In this document: piece after piece, positions 56,848 to 64,000 of the stretch
Layout: the number at the start of each line of letters is the position of its first letter
How positions within the stretch are numbered: the first letter of the stretch is position 1
Assembly (NCBI GenBank): GCA_029962745.1
Contig: CM057171.1
Span: 19,555,034 to 19,619,033 of the forward strand
DNA: 64,000 bases
Source of the DNA: Echinometra lucunter
Taxonomy: Eukaryota > Echinodermata > Echinoidea > Camarodonta > Echinometridae
Reading direction: 5' to 3'
Notes under the pieces: generated by a model
The model's input: only the letters and a program-made list of their open reading frames with translations
The model's database searches: none
Told to the model about the DNA's origin: nothing
Program-made: the position numbers and the translations under genes

Positions 56848-59800
56848 TGGTTATAGTTATTGACAACATATCACATAAATCTCCGTAAACGCTGAAAGTT
56901 GCACGAATTTTCGCCCTTAGGTCTTTCTCAAGTAGGCCCACAGAAAACACTTTCATTCACCGCGCGAGCGCAATATAAATGCTAACGGTATTCTATCGAA
57001 AAAAATGAAATTCCAGAAACTCCTTTCTCGCCTCCATCGCTTGTAATATTCTAAATATAGTGGTTTAGGGCAGTAAACAATAGGGCTAGTGAGGTGCTGA
57101 ATTAGTCAAACATCGTATATTGATTTGATTTGATTTATTTATTTTCTTCAGCATTGATATATGTACAATTTTTTTCAGATAACATACATAAAATAAAATA
57201 CAAAATAATTTTTACAAGGAATCATAACACAAAGTATTTGTAATAATCATTTACAAAAAAAAATGATAAATTGACAATTCTTTTTTTTTTTTGTAATTCA
57301 ATTAAACATAAGATTTAATTAAGAATAAGATTATTTGCAGAAGAAGGACTGCCATTATAAGCAATGTTGCTGGAATATACTTTGAGGACAAAATAACATT
57401 TTTTTAGCTGGAAAGTTGAATTTCCGGCTCACTCGCTTCGCTCGCTCGCATAATATAAAACGGGATGGAAAGGTTCAAGTCCCCTAAAGTTTTCATTCCA
57501 GTACTGAGGATGTGCCTCTGTGATATTGTTTGAAAACAATTTTTGTGCGGTTAACTGGAGAAGCGGTAGATTAGAATAATAGTGCAGAGATACGGGCAGC
57601 AAAAACAGGTCCTACACCCCCCCCCCCCCCCCTTTAAGTCTATCCTTCACGTTTGAACTCACCCCGCTCGGTCTCTTTGCTCCGCAGTCGGGAATATTCG
57701 GCATCGGTAACACGAATCGACACCCATGGTTACACTCCTTCTTGTCAGATTAAAGACAAATTATCTTCAAATTTCAGAAATTTCTACTTTTAATCATACG
57801 TAATAACTATCTAATAAAGTCACGATCAAGAAGATTTTGTTTTTATAATTTTAAGTTTATTTTGTTGTTTTTCGTATGTCACTGTTTTAAGTTGTTGTCT
57901 TCTTTTGAGATAAACTGAGAGAATACTTAATCCAAGTAGACCTTGGTATACTTTTACATCCTCCTCTGATAGCAGATTCTTGCTCAAAGGCTTTTTGAAA
58001 GAGATTGCATTTACGTAGAGGAGTGATCAGGATGTGCATGATAGCAATTCATTTCATAAGAGCATTGTTAATACAGTATTCTGCTTAAGCATATTCAACG
58101 ATTATAGGCAGACTTAGACAATGTTTCAAAGCATCCTGTGTTTGTTTTTTAAATTACAGTCCTTAAACACATACCTCGATCGCGCCCTTGCCTCCGATTA
58201 AAACTCATAATATGCATGCCAAGGAATAATTTTTTTAAAAATTCCTGCTTTCATTCTGCTAACCTAACTACTCCCACACTCTGCCCGTGACCTTGCACTT
58301 AGCCGCCGGGTAGCGAGCGACATAATTAAACCGCTTCAAAACATGATAATCATGATCATGCATGGATTCTAACGGATATGTGAAGAGAGTAATGGACTAA
58401 TACTTAGATTCTAACGTAAGTAAGTTTGCGGAGGAACCATGAAATGGAATAATCCTATAAAAAAGAGTGAGATCGAGAGAGACAGTTGTAACACTTTAAA
58501 TGCTTAATTCAAAGCGTATACCTGTACTTGGTTGGCTTGGTGTAAGGTTTCGTTCAAGATGGTCTTTTATTGCCCGTCGTGTTTGCCTTTAAAAATATAA
58601 TATTCAGTGATACTGCCATGTTAGGGAACCTGAGTTACCATGGTTACCACCTATACTTTCTAAGGTTTCCTCCACAATACATCAAACACTTATTTATTTA
58701 CTTACCATTAAAATGATATAAAGTCAGGGATTTGTATTGGATTTCTATGCTTTGAATGATTAGTATAGTGAAAATCCTTGTGAATTTTGTTTACAAGGAT
58801 GCTAAAATGCCCAAAAACAATATGTAGGAAAAACTAAGAATAAACTATACACCTGGTTCAGCAACACCAAAACCCAAAATTCGCAACTATCAGCCAAACG
58901 CCAAACAAGATATATTCCCTCCGTCATCCACTCCAACTTTTAGAAAAAAATCATAGGGGGGGGGGGGGGCGGTTGCACCCCTACCCCCTGTAGCGCCGCC
59001 CCTTGCCCCATATTCTCATTTGTGTGCAGTGATTTTGCTTTCAACGCGATTGGGTTGAGTTTGCATTGTGATGATTTTCAAAAACCTCCCGGTGTAAACC
59101 TATTTTTATATAGTAATTAATCAACCCTATTGCTTTGAAACGTTTTCTTCGTCATTGTTGTGGCGTGAAAGGAACTCAAATTCAGCTCCGATGGAAGATA
59201 TGACATATAGGTCGAAATGATAGAAAACTGGCTTGGCTAAATTAAAGGAACACTTCCCTCCATTTCAGGCATGTCAGGTAATTTCAGTATTCTTTTTCCA
59301 AGTGTTTTCAGCAAACTTATTCAACGCATCATAATTAACTGTGATAGGCTTATACCTGTTGTATATAAGCGGGATAAAAGTTACCACGTAAATGAAATCT
59401 TTGTGAAGTAGCCGATCAAAATATTTTTTTCTAAGTTGATGCAGCTTATGTGGGAGACGTCATTCACATGATGGAAGACATCATTACCAAAAAACAATGC
59501 ACACCATAATACCTAAAATTTCCGTGAACATAATTATCATGTGATTCCGAATATGTGACTTATGTGGCAAACACAATGATTGGTTTCCGGTATAAAACAT
59601 GCCAAGTGAATGCATGGGGCCGGTGAAGGAGGGGGGAAGGGGGGGGGGGAGGTGGAGACGGGTAGATGCATATAATAAGTGAAAATTCATGGCACTGTTT
59701 TTGTTTCATGAATATCAATATAAATCACGTTAACTGATAAATGACTGTTGGAGAAAATTTTATGGCGAAGTACTTTAATTACCTGTTAATTCTTTTAACA

Positions 59801-60970
59801 GCATCTACAGGAAATTCCCCTTTCAAATTACGGTTATTACATTTATACCCATGGTAGGGAAGTGGTTGTTCTATTTTTTTCTCGTTATCAGTCACGTCGA
59901 AAAGAATGGATATTATTTGATTTTAGAAACTGGTAGAGAATAGTAGACCTGCCTCGTTCATGTCGTTAGCCTGATTGAACTGTATTAATAGCAATTCAAT
60001 TATTCTTCACTTACAGAAGTATGAGAGTAGCGTAAAGAGGGCATTTCGCAATTACTTGTATGTCGTAGCCTTCACTTACCATGCTTACTATCTGCATCAA
60101 ATATAAACCTAATTTGAATAACCGGGGCAACTGCAAATAGGTTCGGCAGGGTGTTCATTAATTAAATACCCTGCTTAATTACATGACGTACCTAGAAGGA
60201 AAGACTCTGGACTATCATAGATGTGGTGTTGAGGTATAGAGAGAAATAGATTGAGAGAGAGAGAGAAAGAAATAGAGATGACCAGAGAGAAATCAGTGAA
60301 ATCGGTAAGGCTCGTTAAGATATGGATTTCCTTCGTTGTTGTTGTTGTTGTTGTTGCTTGTTGGTTGTTTGCCTTGTTCAGCATTTGTTTTAAGTGTATT
60401 TGTGTTAAACGAAAAAAGATGCAGCCTGTATCATGTATATAGAACCTTAAATGATGTCGAAGACAGTAATCAACTTTGCATCTTAAGAAAAAAAATTACA
60501 CTATTTAAAAAAGAGTAGGGGGATTCTCCCGGGCCGGTGTAGCAGTACAAATGCACATCCGAATCAGTTATATCGGGAGGAGAGACTAGTAGGTCGTAGG
60601 AGATTGTAGCCCCTCGTAGGAGGTCGTAGTGATTAAGTTGGCTTTTCCTCTCCCAAGCATAGGTGATGCAAAGTATATCATAACATAATATTATGAAGTA
60701 TTTATATACAAAAAAAAAAAAAACAGATAAACGCCATTAAGAACATTTTAAAGTAAGGTCACCATCATGTAGTAAAAAAATTATACATTTCAAATGATAA
60801 ACATGTATTGCGCATGACAAGGTATATTGCTATGCTGTTGAAGTTATGGTCAAAAGTAGCACACATTTTCTTCTTAATAATTTTTTCTTTATTTTTCTTG
60901 ATCTTTAATTGCATATATCTCAATGTGACCCAAAATTGTCTCTGTTTTCGCATTCAAACTATATCTTTGA
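56848..60970. other. Intergenic downstream of gene 2
   Basis: No supported coding exon. It contains a GATTT-rich tract (about 57119-57140) resembling a LINE tail, a reversed copy of the GAGCGAGCG core at about 57429 ('actcgcttcgctcgctcgc'), poly-C at 57617-57632, poly-G at about 58954-58968 followed by a lone hAT-like end ('gtagcgccgccccttgc'), and GA-rich sequence around 60240-60290. Confidence 0.5.
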
Positions 60971-61108
60971 GGTGATCTAATGCACTACATTATTTTGAAA
61001 AATTTCTGTTGAACAACTGATTTCAATTCATTCACTTCTGGTGATCTAATGCACTACATTATTTTGAAAAATTTCTGTTGAACAACTGATTTCAATTCAT
61101 TCACTTCT
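60971..61108. repeat. Perfect 69-bp tandem duplication
   Basis: A 69-bp unit starting 'ggtgatctaatgcactac' at 60971 is followed immediately by an identical copy from 61040 to 61108. No substitution separates the copies, so it is a very recent duplication, a local polymorphism, or an assembly effect. Confidence 0.95.
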
Positions 61109-62127
61109 CATAATATTAAAGCTTGCTTATACGGGATATGTCAAGGCAGACTCACAGTTTATGTATATTCTTTTTGTCTAAATTTGTCTACCTCTATGAA
61201 TTTTGTCTTAATCCCTAATGTACTGATTTGAAAACATGAATAACCCTAGGCAAACTTGCAAGCACAAAATGTTCTCTCTCAGTGCGGTTGGACGTGCTAT
61301 GTCAAGTTTATCAAAAAGATGGTTTGACTACAAAAAAAACACGAGCCTATGATCATGATAATGGCTTCAAATCATGTTCATAAAGACTCGAAGAAAAGCA
61401 ATAACAGATGATTATTATATCATTTCCAATTTTCTCACATGGCTATATGCAGACTAAGGTAAACAAGAATTTCGAGGAATAAGAGATGACCATTTCTTCG
61501 ATATTTAAATGAAGTACATAAAACATAAAAAATAAATAAAGATAGATAAAACATCACCCTCTAAAAAAGGACAAACTACCCACTGATTTTTCATGTCATA
61601 AAAACATGTACAATACCATTTATAGAACAGAATAGGAGCACCCTCCCGTGCACTTATTGAATTAGCAAAAATCCTATTAAAATTCTTAAAAGTTTAATAT
61701 GAGATTGCTGATGCCAATTATAACATAAATATTTTGATATTCTGAAACAGGTCTCATATATTCTGGAAAATGGAAATCACCTCCTCCATCCGTGCTATTC
61801 CCTTAAGCGATCAGGAAAGCGGTACAGGTTAATGAAGGCTCGAACTCTACGATTCCTTAACTCCTTTGTTCCGCTTTCCATTCGTAAATACAATGCTCAA
61901 GTTCAGTTAAATTGATTAGGCCTATATCTTGCCACTTCATTATACATCTGTTGATCTATTGAGTGTACCGTTTCATTCAACCAAATGTATCTAGGTAAAA
62001 AAGAAAAAAAAATACTGTTTGTGTCCTGTGTTTTTCCCAACTTTTGTATTCTTTAAGACAAAAAAATAAATAAATAAAAAAATCATTTACTTATTCTATT
62101 GCCGTTACAAATTAATCCGAATCCCTT

Positions 62128-62468
62128 TAAAGCCACAGTGAACTGGCGCTTATATAGCTCTGAAATGATGTATTTGCAACATCGCCAACTTGCGGCTACT
62201 CACAACCAGAGACTGTCTTAGAAACATTACGCCCTTCTTGGCTTCTAGTGAATTGCCTCAGTCTGAAAACATGTACATCTTTACAGATGTGTCTAAAAAT
62301 AAAGCTTGCGTTTATCAGAATGGTGCATGCTGGGAGGAAAAAAAAAACGGGACAGAATCACAGAAATAGACATGTCTGTTGACAGATTTAGCAGTTCAGG
62401 AGTGAGATGGCGCTATTTCGAAATCTCCAGAGTGGAAAACTCATACGAGGGCGCCAGTTCGCTCTGGT
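62128..62468. mobile_element. Dispersed TIR repeat, copy 2 (reverse orientation)
   Basis: It starts TAAAGCCACAGTGAACTGGC and ends with GCGCCAGTTCGCTCTGG, matching the element at 35064-35348 read on the other strand. Shared interior words include 'gatgtatttgcaac' and 'actcacaaccagagac'. It is longer than copy 1 by internal sequence and has no clear target duplication. Confidence 0.6.
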
Positions 62469-62508
62469 CAAAATTGTAAGTTGATTTTTATGCTGTCATT
62501 CCCTTAAG

Positions 62509-62650
<142 letters not shown>

Positions 62651-62689
62651 TGTATGAGTATATGCGTACATAATTTGCGTTTGCGTATG

Positions 62690-62822
62690 ACTATGTTAAT
62701 GTAAATTCACTATTGTGTATTATGTATTATTTTGTATATCATTTTCTATTTGCATATTGTCTCATGTTATGCCAACAAAGCGAATATCCTATGGATAAAA
62801 TTAATCTGAATCTGAATCTGCA
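62690..62822 (+). repeat. Possible LINE 3' end
   Basis: 'aaagcgaatatcctatggata' is followed by a short tail 'gaatctgaatctg', a pattern seen at the 3' ends of CR1/L2-type elements. No reverse-transcriptase remnant lies upstream, so the assignment is tentative. Confidence 0.35.
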
Positions 62823-63064
62823 TGAAACAAAAAGGCAATGAATAATGAGCCGACATAAATCTCTATTTCCTCCATTACTCATGGAAATTGTGACACTATT
62901 TTAGCAACAGAGGGAATGAAACGGGGGGGGGGGGGTCTGAGTTTGCAAACTTGAAAAATAGCAAGGGGTGTGCCGCCTGGAGTGGGGTTTATTAAGGCTC
63001 TATACCCTGTATTGGATATAACAATAACAAACAGAGCTGGATTAATTTACGATGTTCTTCCCAG

Positions 63065-63160
63065 GAGAAGATAGATGGGAAAGACGACATCAAGACTGAT
63101 ATCATCAGGAGATACATCAGGCCTTCCTATCGCGGCTAAGATCCTGGACAGGAGAAGGTA
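63065..63160 (+). other. Candidate exon of an unidentified gene
   Basis: The segment is preceded by a pyrimidine-rich stretch and CAG (to 63065) and followed by GTAAAG (about 63159). Only one frame stays open at first, reading EKIDGKDDIKTDIIRRYIRP and then stopping at a TAA (about 63138-63140), so it could be a terminal coding exon or a non-coding exon. No partner exon is visible in the window. Confidence 0.25.
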
Positions 63161-63894
63161 AAGAGGAAAATAGAACTTAAGAATTAGATTTGCTTGCAAA
63201 TTTTACCTTTATATTCAGATGTTTTGGTTTTTTGTTTGGTACATGTAACATTCTTTTTGTCTTTCTTCTGTTCTAAAGTTGTTATTTCTGCTTTGTGTTG
63301 TTAACCACATAATTTCATGGAACACCACTTCATACTTTAATGCACTAAGCTGTCTTTATAGTATGCAAAATAAGTACATAAATAAGTAAATGAATAACCG
63401 AGTAATGGTATGAAGATGTATAGATTTTTGGCTTTGATGAAAATACGTTGAGAGGATGAAAAAAGGGGGAGGTGGAGAAAAAAAAGCATGTGATTTTTTG
63501 AAGATAAATAGAGGAAGGGGGAGGGGGGCTTAAATGAAGATGAATGCTTATTACTTATTTCCTGCACCCAGTAAAGCAGGAGCTTCTTTTACGTATGGGA
63601 GAAAGTAATATTTTTCTCTCGCCATGGGATCAAGAGGGGTAGAATTTTCATTTTAAGAATCTATTTCCAACAAAATGAAAAAATATTGCATTGAAATCTT
63701 AATTTGAGAACCTAGATTTTGTGGGAATTCTATTGTTTATGTTTTCATCAAGTTACCTTGCATTAGACTAAGCATTGCACTTTGTGTTTCAAAATGCATT
63801 TTTAAACACTGCTGTTGCCACTACTTCACCATATGACTTCCGCATATTTTTTTTTAAAATGAATGATTACTATGTCGGTTCATAGAAACTTGTG

Positions 63895-64000
63895 TTTAGT
63901 TAATGAGATGCTATTTATTTTTTTATCATTTTTATCATTATTATCATTATTATTGTTATTATTATTATTATTATTATTATCATTAATTATTATTATTATT
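63895..64000. repeat. ATT/ATC triplet microsatellite at window edge
   Basis: ATT and ATC triplets run to the end of the window, so the full length is not visible. Confidence 0.9.

Noticed and set aside
58949..59007. Complete hAT MITE at the poly-G tract
   Set aside because: Only one hAT-like end (complement of CAAGGGGCGGCGCTAC) is visible, and I could not find a matching left end.

Overview
This window is eukaryotic nuclear DNA, most likely from a marine invertebrate deuterostome such as a sea urchin or other echinoderm. The evidence is split genes with GT-AG introns, AT-rich introns, very dense short inverted-repeat transposons, many microsatellites and long G/C homopolymers. The taxon is an inference, since no diagnostic marker gene is present. 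Two runs of exactly 500 N (3041-3540 and 42109-42608) are scaffold gaps of arbitrary size.

Two multi-exon genes on the + strand can be reconstructed base by base. Gene 1 (10839-31906, 19 coding exons, 1291 codons plus stop) encodes a large, charged, mostly disordered or coiled-coil protein. Its N-terminal region carries a conserved-looking block (LPKTLTTRKGALMIF) that I tentatively recognise from the vertebrate KIAA2012 family. A Glu/Arg-rich single-helix or coiled-coil region fills about residues 820-1200, and a short distinct C-terminal block follows. Gene 2 (47454-55979, 5 coding exons, 279 residues) encodes a small secreted protein: signal peptide, a short Cys-containing segment, one canonical EGF-like domain, and a C-terminal domain of the so-called farnesoic acid O-methyltransferase family (PF12248 type). 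All its introns are phase 1, which is typical of extracellular modular proteins.

Region by region: 1-10.8 kb is intergenic and packed with transposons. It holds a hAT-like element with a minisatellite, a foldback element with a 9-bp target duplication, twin telomere-repeat elements with 9-bp duplications, a hAT-like MITE, and a tRNA-like SINE. Gene 1 occupies 10.8-32 kb, and its introns hold Harbinger-like, TTAA-flanked (piggyBac-like) and foldback MITEs, plus two near-identical copies of a 1.5-kb element built from a 157-bp repeat full of AGGTCA half-sites. From 32 to 47 kb there is gene-poor sequence with several MITEs, and then a 3.55-kb near-identical tandem duplication interrupted by a gap. 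Gene 2 occupies 47.4-56 kb. From 56 to 64 kb I see only repeats and one weak candidate exon.

The two genes show no sign of working together. The main unusual content is the mobile DNA. The telomere-repeat elements and the nuclear-receptor-half-site arrays are the most interesting observations.
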